A program made the translations under genes and the position numbers. DNA of 41,416 nucleotides, taken from positions 1-41,416 of IMG/VR virus record IMGVR_UViG_3300017735_000025; one strand, given 5' to 3'. This document shows positions 1-7,391 of this stretch, piece by piece. The stretch is from a virus. The notes under the pieces are model-generated. The model ran no database searches and was not told the origin of the DNA. It saw nothing but the letters and a program-made list of their open reading frames with translations. The first letter of the stretch is position 1. Each line of letters opens with the position of its first letter.

Positions 1-2
1 CT

Positions 3-293
3 AAGGGCGATGTCAATGAAGCAGAGTATCAAGGTAAAGATGTTCAACTTAACAAACCAAAACGTGGTGGTAGTAAAAAGTATTATGTATATGTAAAAAC
101 ACCAAAAGGTAATGTTAAGAAAATTAGTTTCGGTGATGTAACAGGACTAAAAACTAAAGCAAGTAATAAAAAAGCGGCTAAGAGTTTTGCCGCAAGACAC
201 AACTGTGAAAAGAAAAACGATAAGCAAAAAGCAGGATATTGGGCATGTCGTTTACCTCGTTACGGTTTAGTTAAAGGCGGGAAGTGGTGGTAG
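3..293 (+). CDS. C-terminal part of a basic Cys-pair protein (5' truncated)
   Basis: The window opens inside this gene; 96 codons are open from position 3 to a TAG at 291-293. The visible part is rich in Lys and Arg. It ends in a module with two cysteines and aromatic residues: KSFAARHNCEKK, then GYWACR, then a GGKWW tail. Similar basic modules with a Cys pair recur at the ends of unrelated virion-associated proteins of marine T4-like phages, and DNA binding or a structural metal/disulfide site is plausible. The function of the whole protein cannot be told from this fragment. The stop codon lies within the first codons of the next gene, so the two are translationally coupled. Confidence 0.75.
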   Translation, partial: KGDVNEAEYQGKDVQLNKPKRGGSKKYYVYVKTPKGNVKKISFGDVTGLKTKASNKKAAKSFAARHNCEKKNDKQKAGYWACRLPRYGLVKGGKWW

Positions 294-592
294 ACAAACC
301 ATATCAAGACACACAACTTACAGAAAACAAGTTCCAAAGAATATTTCAACAAGATGTAGAGACCGAAGAGTTAGTGTGGCACAGAGATCACAATGATCGT
401 GCTGTAAAACCTACATCAGGCAAAGGCTGGAAAATACAACTTGATAATAAACTCCCTATGCCATTAAACATCAATGAATCTATATATGTTCCTAAGAATG
501 TATACCACAGATTAATCAAAGGAAGAAGCACTGAAAACTTGGTTGTAGAAGTAACCGAGTACGCTGAAGGCTGGGGTGCTCAAAGTGATTAA
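284..592 (+). CDS. small conserved phage protein, cupin-like
   Basis: A protein of about 102 residues, starting at GTG 284 or GTG 287 after an AAGG-like ribosome site, overlapping the stop of the upstream gene. It contains ELVWHRDHNDR (about 28-38), followed by alternating hydrophobic strands and VPKNVYHRLIKG (about 69-80). Paired His positions in a strand-rich protein resemble a small cupin or beta-sandwich fold. Similar proteins are common but uncharacterised in marine T4-like phages. It overlaps the following SGNH gene by 17 bases. No catalytic role is claimed; the fold call is inference. Confidence 0.65.
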   Translation: MVVDKPYQDTQLTENKFQRIFQQDVETEELVWHRDHNDRAVKPTSGKGWKIQLDNKLPMPLNINESIYVPKNVYHRLIKGRSTENLVVEVTEYAEGWGAQSD

Positions 593-1343
593 AATAGGTG
601 TTGCTGGTGATAGTTTCTTTTCCCCATATAAATCCAAACAAATACACTTTGCAAATCATCTTGCAAAGCATTATAATGCAGAATTAATTGCCACAGGTAA
701 ACCAGGCGGCAGTAACTTATTCATCAGACAGCAACTTGATTTCTTGATAGACGAACAAGTTGATTTTATTGTATGGGGTACTACTAACAGTGATAGAATA
801 GAGTATGCACATCCAGACAGTAAATCTGGTTATGATAGCGACAAAGGTTTATTTAATTACACATACGATCAACACGATATTCCATTAAGTGATGATAGTC
901 GTTTTCTCAACAATGTTGTTGCTGATACAATAATCAACATAGTAGATACAGAAAACGGTAACCCAGGTTCATATTCACCTAAGCAATTACAAGTTATCAC
1001 AGACTGGTTTCATAACTTATATGACTCCAACCTTCTTCAGGTGAAAGATATATACTTATGTGAAAGTGCTGTGCAAAGTTTAATAGATTCAGACATACCG
1101 TGGTTAGGCTTTTTAGGTTCAAGTTACGTGCATCAGTCTAAGTTTTTTCAACGCAGAGAACATCTTAAGAACATTGTGTGGGATAAAGGTTCTGCTTCAG
1201 TGGCATGGGAGCCGCATCGGGCTATGACTATCGAAATGGAAAGAGGTATAGAAAATCCATATCATTTTCATACCAGCGAAGAAGGACAACGCACAATAGC
1301 AGATGGTATAATTAACCACGTTCAAGAACACCATATTTTTTAA
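576..1343 (+). CDS. SGNH/GDSL-type hydrolase-like protein (paralogue 1)
   Basis: A 255-aa protein starting at GTG 576, with GTG 585 as an alternative. The N-terminus is a hydrophobic strand followed by VAGDSFFSPY, the block I GDS motif with nucleophile S13. Near the C-terminus NPYHFHTSEEGQ (227-238) offers the catalytic His (H230 or H232), but the acidic residue of the usual DxxH is not in its normal place. SGNH enzymes are esterases, lipases or carbohydrate O-acetylhydrolases. There is no signal peptide, so it would act in the cytoplasm, on virion components, or after lysis. It is one of six SGNH-like genes in this window. Substrate unknown. Confidence 0.72.
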   Translation: MLKVIKIGVAGDSFFSPYKSKQIHFANHLAKHYNAELIATGKPGGSNLFIRQQLDFLIDEQVDFIVWGTTNSDRIEYAHPDSKSGYDSDKGLFNYTYDQHDIPLSDDSRFLNNVVADTIINIVDTENGNPGSYSPKQLQVITDWFHNLYDSNLLQVKDIYLCESAVQSLIDSDIPWLGFLGSSYVHQSKFFQRREHLKNIVWDKGSASVAWEPHRAMTIEMERGIENPYHFHTSEEGQRTIADGIINHVQEHHIF

Positions 1344-1351
1344 AATTTACT

Positions 1352-1359
1352 AATAAATA
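1352..1359 (+). promoter_or_regulatory. T4-type late promoter (AATAAATA), start codon at +1
   Basis: AATAAATA resembles the T4 late element TATAAATA, which covers about -13 to -6. Counting from it, +1 falls on 1365, the A of the ATG of the hydroxylase gene. No Shine-Dalgarno sequence precedes that ATG, so a leaderless mRNA is likely if the promoter is real. Confidence 0.5.
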
Positions 1360-1364
1360 CACAT

Positions 1365-1907
1365 ATGAGCTATATTGAACTGATAGATTCAGATATCGAT
1401 GAGGCACGTTTATGGTATGAATTCAGAACTGTCTTAACAGATAATGAATTGTACGATTATAACCAAATAAGTATTACCAGCATAGATGGTAACAACGATT
1501 GGTTTGGCAGTGTAGGTAAAATTGCCAAACTCAAACATCCAGAAAGATACTACTCTAAATTAAATAAAGCATTTGTGGGCACGTATGTGGAAGAAACACT
1601 TGCAAGATACCCACAGTATTATAGATGGCGAGCAATGAAACTATTGCCTAAAACAACATACACAGTACATGCTGATCACAACTTTCAAAAAACTAATATA
1701 AGACTACACATTCCTGTGAAAACTAATAATAAATGTTTTCAACAGTTCTTTAATGGTCGACCAACCAGCGGTGAAAGTGTTATAATACAACACGAGCATT
1801 TGAGTGCAGGATGTAGTTATACAGTAGATACTACTAACTTGCATTCCGCCGTTAATTGGGGCGATGATTTTAGATGGCACATTGTAGGAGTAAGATATGA
1901 AAATTAG
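1365..1907 (+). CDS. aspartyl/asparaginyl beta-hydroxylase-like 2OG-Fe(II) oxygenase
   Basis: A 180-aa protein. The C-terminal half carries the double-stranded beta-helix signature of Asp/Asn hydroxylases: YTVHADHN with H102-x-D104, RLHIPVKTN (113-121), and TNLHSAVNWG with H160 as third iron ligand. R170, in DDFRWHIV, could bind 2-oxoglutarate. Members hydroxylate Asp or Asn side chains, or act on small molecules, using Fe(II), O2 and 2-oxoglutarate. It overlaps the next gene (SDR) by 11 bases, so the two oxidoreductases are co-expressed. The substrate is unknown; such genes occur in marine myoviruses. The ATG has no ribosome site and lies at the predicted +1 of a late-type promoter. Confidence 0.75.
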   Translation: MSYIELIDSDIDEARLWYEFRTVLTDNELYDYNQISITSIDGNNDWFGSVGKIAKLKHPERYYSKLNKAFVGTYVEETLARYPQYYRWRAMKLLPKTTYTVHADHNFQKTNIRLHIPVKTNNKCFQQFFNGRPTSGESVIIQHEHLSAGCSYTVDTTNLHSAVNWGDDFRWHIVGVRYEN

Positions 1908-2463
1908 CATAACAGGACACAGTAGAGGAATAGGCAAATCATTACATGACATGTATGTTGCCGATGGACATGAAGTTATAGGCTTCAGCAGAAGCAATGG
2001 ATATGACATCAAAGATCCTGCTGTTTGCTCACAGATAGTACAGGAATCGCTTGATTGTGATTTATTTGTAAACAATGCATACGCAAAATTCAGTCAACAA
2101 CTAATATTAGAAGAGCTATACAATCACTGGAAGGAAAAAGAAGACAAGTCTATTGTGGTTATTAATAGTAGAACACGATTTGGCAATGCCAGAAATGCTG
2201 TTTATGCCGCAACTAAAAAACAATTGCACAAAGAAACAATACGTATGCTCACTGACGTTGAAAAACGTTGCAGGATCATATCTATCTCACCGGGTTATGT
2301 TAAAACTGACATGACACAAACAGTTCATCACAAGCAATACAACATGATGACTCCAGATCAGTTAGCCAGTATGATTAAATGGTGTACTGATCAACCACAA
2401 AATGTAGAAGTAGGCGAATTAAGTGTTTGGATGACTACATTGGAAGATGCAAAAAACATTTAA
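1897..2463 (+). CDS. short-chain dehydrogenase/reductase (SDR)
   Basis: A 188-aa Rossmann-fold protein. The cofactor motif TGHSRGIG (6-13) matches TGxxxGIG at the N-terminus. FVNNAY (58-62) corresponds to the NNAG strand. Catalytic Ser91 (INSRT), Tyr103 and Lys107 (YAATK) are all present, followed by SPGYVKTDM (131-139), the usual post-catalytic loop. It would oxidise or reduce a hydroxyl or carbonyl group with NAD(P)(H). At 188 residues it is shorter than typical 230-250-aa classical SDRs, with a compact C-terminal substrate lobe. It directly follows and overlaps the 2OG oxygenase. Substrate unknown. Confidence 0.85.
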   Translation: MKISITGHSRGIGKSLHDMYVADGHEVIGFSRSNGYDIKDPAVCSQIVQESLDCDLFVNNAYAKFSQQLILEELYNHWKEKEDKSIVVINSRTRFGNARNAVYAATKKQLHKETIRMLTDVEKRCRIISISPGYVKTDMTQTVHHKQYNMMTPDQLASMIKWCTDQPQNVEVGELSVWMTTLEDAKNI

Positions 2464-2483
2464 TCACTTTTTGCTATGAATTT

Positions 2484-2491
2484 GATAAATA
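2484..2491 (+). promoter_or_regulatory. T4-type late promoter (GATAAATA), start codon at +1
   Basis: GATAAATA is the variant seen repeatedly upstream of late genes in this window. With the element at -13 to -6, +1 is 2497, the A of an ATG. The longer reading from ATG 2476 would run through the promoter, which argues for 2497 as the real start. Confidence 0.5.
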
Positions 2492-2496
2492 CATAC

Positions 2497-4224
2497 ATGC
2501 AGAAGGTAGTTATATATCCAGGTAGATTTCAGCCAATGTTGGCACACCATGCCGAGGTATATAAAAAACTTCAAGCACAGTTTCCTGACGCTAAGGTGTA
2601 CGTTGGAACTTCAAACAAAGTAGATGGCGAGAAATCACCATTTAACTTTGAAGAGAAACAACTTATAGCCACAGCACATGGAATACCTGCTGAAGCAGTA
2701 CTACCAGGTAAGTTACCTTACCACAAAGATAGTTATCCGCAGTTCGATGAAAAGAACACAATGATTATTTTTGCTGTTGGTGAAAAGGATTTAGGGAGGT
2801 TCCCTTTTGACAATGTAGATTCTGAATCAGGACTACAAATGACAAAAAGAGGAGAGCCGAGGCCTGCTTACTATCAAAAGATAGACGCAATGGCAAACGA
2901 TCCAGTACCAATGGAGCATAGAGGTTATATTACTATCGCACCTACAATACAAATTGGTGACGAAGTAGCAAGTGCAAGTGCATTTAGGGACAGAATTAAA
3001 AATGCACCGAATGAAGAAGAGGCAAAGAAATACTTTGTTAATCAATTCGGTGAATATAATGAGAAAGTTTTTGACTTGATCTATAACAAAATAGTGAGAA
3101 ATAAAATGAGCGAAGAATTAAATATTATGAGACAATTAGCAGGTCTAAGCGAAGCACCTGTTAATTTTGACGACTATCAAACTATTAGTCCGAAAGATGC
3201 AAAGCAGGCGGCACAACGTCCTGAGTTGAGAGCAAATGCTGACCCAGAAGCGGCAAAGTTCTTACCACCAGATCCAAAAATGTTCCACAGCACTATTAAG
3301 AAAAGTGTTGCAAACAGAATGGGTGTCGAAGATGTAAACGACCCAGCAGTTAAAAAAGAACACTTTATGAGAGAACTACTGAAATCTCCAGCAGTATTAC
3401 TTGGCGAAATTAACGCTCGATTAGCCAATGATGATAATGGATTAGCAGTAAGTGACAGATTAAGTGAAATCATTGAAGAATTAGATGGTGGCTTAGGTGG
3501 ACTGAATCCAGAAGACAAACAGTTTGTAATTAAGATAACAGCAAATGCTATTAAGAATATGGAACTTGCAAAAGATCCTAAAGCAGATCAAGAAAGAGAC
3601 GACTACGAAAAAGAAAACGAAAGTGTTGATCTTTCAGATATCAGAAACGACTATGGTATAGAAGAAGAAGCAGTTGAAGAAGGCAAAATGAAAGAAATTA
3701 TTCAGGACTTAAAAGACATGGATAAAGAAGAGTTTTGTTCTACATACCCACAACATGCTGACGAGTACGAAGACTTATGTAAGCAGTATGATGACGATGC
3801 ACAAAGCGAAAGTTTTGACCCAGCAATGGAGCCAAGCGAAGACTCAACTATGTTTGATGATTGTATGACAGCATACGAAGATCACGGTGAAGAAGGTTTA
3901 GCACAACATTTAGGTATGAGTGAAAGAGAACTTGATCAAGAAATGTCTGAGTATGCAATGGATCATAAGTTACACATGGACGATGACAGAGATGACGTTA
4001 TCCAAGGTTACATTGAACAATGCATTGATAATAGAGATCACGACAATCACCAACACGAAGCAGTTGAAGTAGAAGAAACAAAATGCAAACAGTGTGGCAA
4101 AGAAGATTGTAAGTGTGAGCCAGGTGAGTGTAATTGCCCACCAGTTGAAGAAGCAATTGAAGATTCAGCAAGTAAGGCTATTGATGCCGCTATGTCTGAA
4201 CTAAGACAATTAGCAGGTCTATAA
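2497..4224 (+). CDS. cytidylyltransferase-fold nucleotidyltransferase with long acidic, Cys-cluster C-terminal region
   Basis: 575 aa from ATG 2497; an in-frame ATG at 2476 gives 582 aa (numbering below uses 582). Residues 9-205 form a nucleotidyltransferase domain. VVIYPGRFQPMLAHH (11-25) holds the HxGH-type site, and SASAFRDRI near 175 replaces the ISxTxxR motif. This resembles NMN adenylyltransferase-type enzymes (NAD salvage), but the substrate is unproven. MRQLAGL (218-224) follows, then a helical, very acidic region. A cluster of six Cys at 537-554 (CKQC...CKC...CNC) could bind metal. The protein ends in LRQLAGL (576-582), encoded by the same 18 bases as the first copy. The tail suggests a virion-associated role. 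Confidence 0.7.
   Translation: MQKVVIYPGRFQPMLAHHAEVYKKLQAQFPDAKVYVGTSNKVDGEKSPFNFEEKQLIATAHGIPAEAVLPGKLPYHKDSYPQFDEKNTMIIFAVGEKDLGRFPFDNVDSESGLQMTKRGEPRPAYYQKIDAMANDPVPMEHRGYITIAPTIQIGDEVASASAFRDRIKNAPNEEEAKKYFVNQFGEYNEKVFDLIYNKIVRNKMSEELNIMRQLAGLSEAPVNFDDYQTISPKDAKQAAQRPELRANADPEAAKFLPPDPKMFHSTIKKSVANRMGVEDVNDPAVKKEHFMRELLKSPAVLLGEINARLANDDNGLAVSDRLSEIIEELDGGLGGLNPEDKQFVIKITANAIKNMELAKDPKADQERDDYEKENESVDLSDIRNDYGIEEEAVEEGKMKEIIQDLKDMDKEEFCSTYPQHADEYEDLCKQYDDDAQSESFDPAMEPSEDSTMFDDCMTAYEDHGEEGLAQHLGMSERELDQEMSEYAMDHKLHMDDDRDDVIQGYIEQCIDNRDHDNHQHEAVEVEETKCKQCGKEDCKCEPGECNCPPVEEAIEDSASKAIDAAMSELRQLAGL
3130..3147 (+). repeat. 18-bp direct repeat copy 1, encoding RQLAGL
   Basis: The 18 bases at 3130-3147 recur exactly at 4204-4221 in the same reading frame of the same gene. 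Both encode the RQLAGL motif, once internally and once at the extreme C-terminus. The identity at DNA level suggests recent duplication or conversion of a short peptide tag. Confidence 0.7.
4204..4221 (+). repeat. 18-bp direct repeat copy 2, encoding the C-terminal RQLAGL
   Basis: Exact second copy of the 18-mer at 3130-3147. It encodes the last residues of the nucleotidyltransferase fusion and abuts the TAA stop. The next gene begins with a related peptide, RLQQLAGM. Confidence 0.7.
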
Positions 4225-4225
4225 C

Positions 4226-4564
4226 ATGAACGAAATTCAAAGACTACAACAACTTGCAGGCATGCCAATCACAGAAGATGATTCTGTTGAAAAAACAGCA
4301 ATTGGGCATGTAGATAACGAACGTGATATGTTACGTAAAGATATTTTCCAAATGGGTAAATATTGCGTTGAGTTGTTTAAAATGGTTGATGAATTACCAG
4401 AAGATGCAGACTTACCTCATTGGTGGCAGAGCAAGGTTGTTAAAGCCAAAGAATTTATTGGACAAACTAAACACTATTTAGAAAATGAATTAGACGTGCC
4501 TGATCAACAACCTGTGGTATCACCTGATGTTGCAGACAACGAAGATCCTTCGGGCGTTAGTTAA
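4226..4564 (+). CDS. conserved small phage protein with N-terminal LAGM tag
   Basis: A 112-aa acidic protein starting one base after the previous stop. Residues 1-17 (MNEIQRLQQLAGMPITE) carry the LAG(L/M) motif also found twice in the upstream protein and once in the 409-aa late protein. The middle is helical (ERDMLRKDIFQMGKYCVELFKMV), then DLPHWWQSKVVKA, which is well conserved in related marine T4-like phages from memory. The C-terminus is disordered and acidic. Function unknown; the shared tag hints at a common partner or virion location. It converges with the minus-strand SGNH gene and overlaps it by 8 bases. Confidence 0.75.
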   Translation: MNEIQRLQQLAGMPITEDDSVEKTAIGHVDNERDMLRKDIFQMGKYCVELFKMVDELPEDADLPHWWQSKVVKAKEFIGQTKHYLENELDVPDQQPVVSPDVADNEDPSGVS

Positions 4565-5396
4565 TACCTAACTTATCAGCATACTTCATAATTTTACCCA
4601 CCATTTCCATCATCACCATTGCATTAGGATGACCGTTATCAGGGTATACTAATTTCCACAATGGATTCGGTGCCTTAGAAGATGCTAAATCATCACTAAT
4701 CATACCTATAACATCTTCTCCCCAAGATTCTAAGTGTACTTTCTTATAGTCGATTGTGGTAGCAAATCTAAAGTACTGTGGTTTATCTCTTAGTTTTTCC
4801 AGTTGTTTCTCATAGTTATTTGCAGTTTCCCAATTAAATTGTAGTAACCAATCATAGTACATTATGTGCGAGTATTCGTTCAATACTCTATCACATTTAC
4901 CACTAAGCGGTCCATGTGCGCCTATGATAATATAATGTGTTTCCGTTTTTGCGGCATGGTTACTTAATTTTTTTATTTGTTTTACTTGCTCGTTAGCCAT
5001 CCACTTGTTAACTGCCTCAGCAGTGGCTAACACATCTTTAGGTATTTTTGCTAATGATTCAGCATGTCTAAACATAAATGGTGCCATTACCACATGCAAA
5101 TCAGCATCTGATTGGAGATCACTGTGTGTAATCCAATCAACGGTTGTTTCTAAATCAATACCGGGAACGCCTCCATTGATTAATTCGTGTCCTAAATAGT
5201 TGAACACCATAGTATAGAAATCCATTGCTTCAGTATTGCCCATTGGAGATCCGTGTGTTTCAACAGTGTTGCCCATTGGATCAAAGTTTATAACGCCGGG
5301 TTGATTTCTTGCTAATAATCCATGAAAATGGTCTGAGTTTTCGTAGTGCCGAGGCCACAAATAGCACCAAGAGTCTCCGTGTAAATGTATTTTCAT
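4557..5396 (-). CDS. SGNH/GDSL-type hydrolase-like protein (paralogue 2)
   Basis: A 279-aa protein with MKIHLHGDSW at the N-terminus, giving GDS with nucleophile S9. Further in is INGGVPGID (about 92-100), which could be the block II Gly. DNGHPNAM provides D253 and H256, the classical DxxH pair. The full catalytic triad is therefore visible. Expected activity is ester or acetyl-ester hydrolysis; substrate unknown. No signal peptide or membrane segment is seen. It lies one base downstream of the GH6 gene, and this pairing suggests both act on the same decorated polysaccharide (inference). Confidence 0.75.
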   Translation of the reverse strand: MKIHLHGDSWCYLWPRHYENSDHFHGLLARNQPGVINFDPMGNTVETHGSPMGNTEAMDFYTMVFNYLGHELINGGVPGIDLETTVDWITHSDLQSDADLHVVMAPFMFRHAESLAKIPKDVLATAEAVNKWMANEQVKQIKKLSNHAAKTETHYIIIGAHGPLSGKCDRVLNEYSHIMYYDWLLQFNWETANNYEKQLEKLRDKPQYFRFATTIDYKKVHLESWGEDVIGMISDDLASSKAPNPLWKLVYPDNGHPNAMVMMEMVGKIMKYADKLGIN

Positions 5397-5397
5397 A

Positions 5398-6255
5398 TTA
5401 AATCCAATCTGTGTTTTTTACTAAGTCTTCTGCATACTCTGGCCAAAAACGTCCTGCTCTCGGGCCACCATTGCATTTTCCATCGCTTTCGCCTGGTATC
5501 TTAATCCATAAAAACGCATCACATCTTTCTTCATCTGTGCCGCATGTGGGCGGAATACCTAATGCACGATCGGGTGGGTTACACCAATCGTTACCATACG
5601 GACCATTGCCGTTTCTGCTGGTATCAATTACAAATGTATATTTGTCTTCTAAATTTTCGCAAACACGTTTAGCCCATTGCATACTTTCTTTAGTGGTACG
5701 ATAATTACTTACGTTAACACTAAATCCTGCTGTTTTATCATTGGCTACTCTGCTAAACAACTGTGCTGTTTCTTCTGGTGATAACCAGTTACTATGCCCC
5801 ACATCAATGTATAAACGGGCCTTACAAGTGCTTGTAATGAGGTCTACAGCACTTTGTAACAGTGCAAGTCGTTTATTACGCCCATTACGACTAATAAGTG
5901 TGCTATGAGGTATTGCGTCTGGTTCTAATATGAGTATTAGTTCTCTGTCGCCTATACACTTAGCCATGGTGTGTACAAACTCGAGATAATTATCTTTGCT
6001 TGATGCACCACCTTTACTGTGATGTCCCATATCACGTTCTGGTAAGTTATAGCATACCAGTATTGGCCAATGTGGATCGGCTCTGTGTAATAATCTGTTT
6101 AAACTTTTTGTTAGATGATCTGGGCATCCACCTTTACCGTTTTTCTCACCATACCAAAACGATTGTGGATATTTAAATATCTCACCTACTGTAGGAAACT
6201 TTACTTTATGATTTTTTACTCTATCAAAATCATTTACATAGAAAGGATAGTCCAT
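5398..6255 (-). CDS. glycoside hydrolase family 6 (cellulase/cellobiohydrolase-like)
   Basis: A 285-aa catalytic domain with most GH6 signatures in order: PILVCYNLPERDMG (64-77; D75), SKGGA, ILILEPDAIP (108-116; D113, the usual acid in EPD), ARLYIDVGHSNWL (146-158), AGFSVNVSNY (176-185), DTSRNGNGP (211-219), WCNPPDRALG (224-233), and DAFLWIKIPGESDG (246-259; D258). GH6 enzymes are inverting beta-1,4-glucanases. There is no secretion signal, linker or carbohydrate-binding module, unlike secreted bacterial cellulases, so it would act on an internal polymer or after release by lysis. The family assignment is strong; the natural substrate in a marine phage is unknown. Confidence 0.9.
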   Translation of the reverse strand: MDYPFYVNDFDRVKNHKVKFPTVGEIFKYPQSFWYGEKNGKGGCPDHLTKSLNRLLHRADPHWPILVCYNLPERDMGHHSKGGASSKDNYLEFVHTMAKCIGDRELILILEPDAIPHSTLISRNGRNKRLALLQSAVDLITSTCKARLYIDVGHSNWLSPEETAQLFSRVANDKTAGFSVNVSNYRTTKESMQWAKRVCENLEDKYTFVIDTSRNGNGPYGNDWCNPPDRALGIPPTCGTDEERCDAFLWIKIPGESDGKCNGGPRAGRFWPEYAEDLVKNTDWI

Positions 6256-6262
6256 GCACTTC

Positions 6263-6568
6263 CTATGAGAACAAAGGTTCTAATTCTTTGCTGGCATGCA
6301 TCTCAGTGATAATATCACAGCCGCCAACCAACTCGCCCTTTATAAACAGTTGTGGAAATGTAGGCCAATCGCTAACACTTGGTAATGTTGCACGAATGCC
6401 TGGATCAGCAAGTACATCTACATAACTAAATGGTTTGCCAACTTCGATTAATATTTGTACTACTCTTGCACTGAAGCCACACTGAGGACTATGTGGGTCT
6501 CCTTTCATAAACAAAATGGCTTCACTGCCATCTATCATTTCTTGTATTTGTTCTGCTATTGAGCTCAT
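6263..6568 (-). CDS. grxD: monothiol glutaredoxin, CGFS type (Grx4/GrxD-like)
   Basis: 101 aa, the normal length for a single-domain monothiol glutaredoxin. FMKGDPHSPQCGFS (20-33) has the CGFS active site with C30. DWPTFPQLFIKGELVGGCDI carries the conserved TFPQ cis-Pro region and the GGCD glutathione-binding motif. CGFS glutaredoxins bind glutathione-ligated [2Fe-2S] clusters and deliver them to target proteins. It differs from the CPYC glutaredoxin near nrdB, so the phage has two functional types. Its start overlaps the deformylase stop by 4 bases (ATGA). Confidence 0.92.
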   Translation of the reverse strand: MSSIAEQIQEMIDGSEAILFMKGDPHSPQCGFSARVVQILIEVGKPFSYVDVLADPGIRATLPSVSDWPTFPQLFIKGELVGGCDIITEMHASKELEPLFS

Positions 6569-7086
6569 TGTGTCCCCATTTGTGATTGCATTCTTTTAAT
6601 TGTTTTATCCCTTTTCTTTATTGCACGTTGTAACTTCATGTCACTTGCACCGTGTATGAAAAGTAATCCATTTAGATGTTCCCATTCATGATGGAAACAC
6701 TGTGCATCTGTGCCATGTAATTCTTCTTCTACTATAGTTTTTCCGTCACTTTTAGTGTACCTAACTGTGATGGACTCTGGTCTTGTTATGTTCATAAACA
6801 ATAACGGAAAAGTTAAACAGCCTTCTTCTCTGGCTATGTTTTTCTCAGAAACAGAAACTATCTCAGGATTGTATACCCCTATGTCTCCGTGTTCACTGTG
6901 CATCATTACGAACATGTTGTAAGTGTTACCTACTTGATTAGATGCAAGACCAATACCAAATCTATCTGCCATTAATTTAAGCATTGCTTTTTCGTATTCT
7001 TGTATATCGATATCTGTTTCAAATAAATTAGTGTTTGCAACAGAGTGTAAAGCAGGATGATTGGGCTGAACTAATTGTAATTCCAT
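6565..7086 (-). CDS. def: peptide deformylase
   Basis: 173 aa with all three deformylase motifs: GIGLASNQ (44-51), EGCLT (88-92; metal ligand C90) and HEWEH (133-137; ligands H133 and H137, catalytic E134). It removes the formyl group from nascent N-terminal Met. Phage deformylases are known in marine T4-like phages. EGCLT instead of EGCLS is a common variant. There is no Shine-Dalgarno sequence before the ATG. Instead AATAAATA at 7099-7092 sits exactly at -13 to -6 relative to the A of the ATG, the same geometry as several leaderless candidates here, although that element also overlaps the upstream stop. Confidence 0.93.
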   Translation of the reverse strand: MELQLVQPNHPALHSVANTNLFETDIDIQEYEKAMLKLMADRFGIGLASNQVGNTYNMFVMMHSEHGDIGVYNPEIVSVSEKNIAREEGCLTFPLLFMNITRPESITVRYTKSDGKTIVEEELHGTDAQCFHHEWEHLNGLLFIHGASDMKLQRAIKKRDKTIKRMQSQMGTQ

Positions 7087-7094
7087 AACGTTAT

Positions 7095-7391
7095 TTATTT
7101 AATATGTTTACAGTTACCGCGGAATGTGAATCCAGGACATGAACATTTGCCATTGTCAATAGTGTACACTTTGCCGTTGCTACCTTGAACTGTTATAACA
7201 CCTGGTGCTAACTCTTCTTCACGCTCACCAATCTTTGTGAACTTCCTGCGTGATTTACTGAACTGCTTCATTGGATTTTTGAACACTTTATCATTGTACT
7301 GAACAAGTTGCCCTGCTCCATTAACATGATAAATGCCATTGGAAATCTTTTTATCACCCCAATCGGTTACTTCTTGTAAGATCTCAATCAT
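7095..7391 (-). CDS. SWIM zinc-finger-like protein
   Basis: A 98-aa basic protein. The C-terminus GKCSCPGFTFRGNCKHIK has the CxC...CxH pattern of SWIM zinc fingers (C83, C85, C94, H96). The N-terminal part is strand-rich with a basic KSRRKFTKIG stretch. SWIM domains bind DNA or proteins. The reading stops two residues after the final zinc ligand, so the finger is the end of the protein. It lies between deformylase and the HD protein, and its start overlaps the latter's stop by one base. Specific role unknown. Confidence 0.75.
   Translation of the reverse strand: MIEILQEVTDWGDKKISNGIYHVNGAGQLVQYNDKVFKNPMKQFSKSRRKFTKIGEREEELAPGVITVQGSNGKVYTIDNGKCSCPGFTFRGNCKHIK

Noticed and set aside
2476-2496. 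Upstream ATG of the nucleotidyltransferase gene
   Set aside because: It would translate through the late promoter and has no ribosome site; ATG 2497 fits better.
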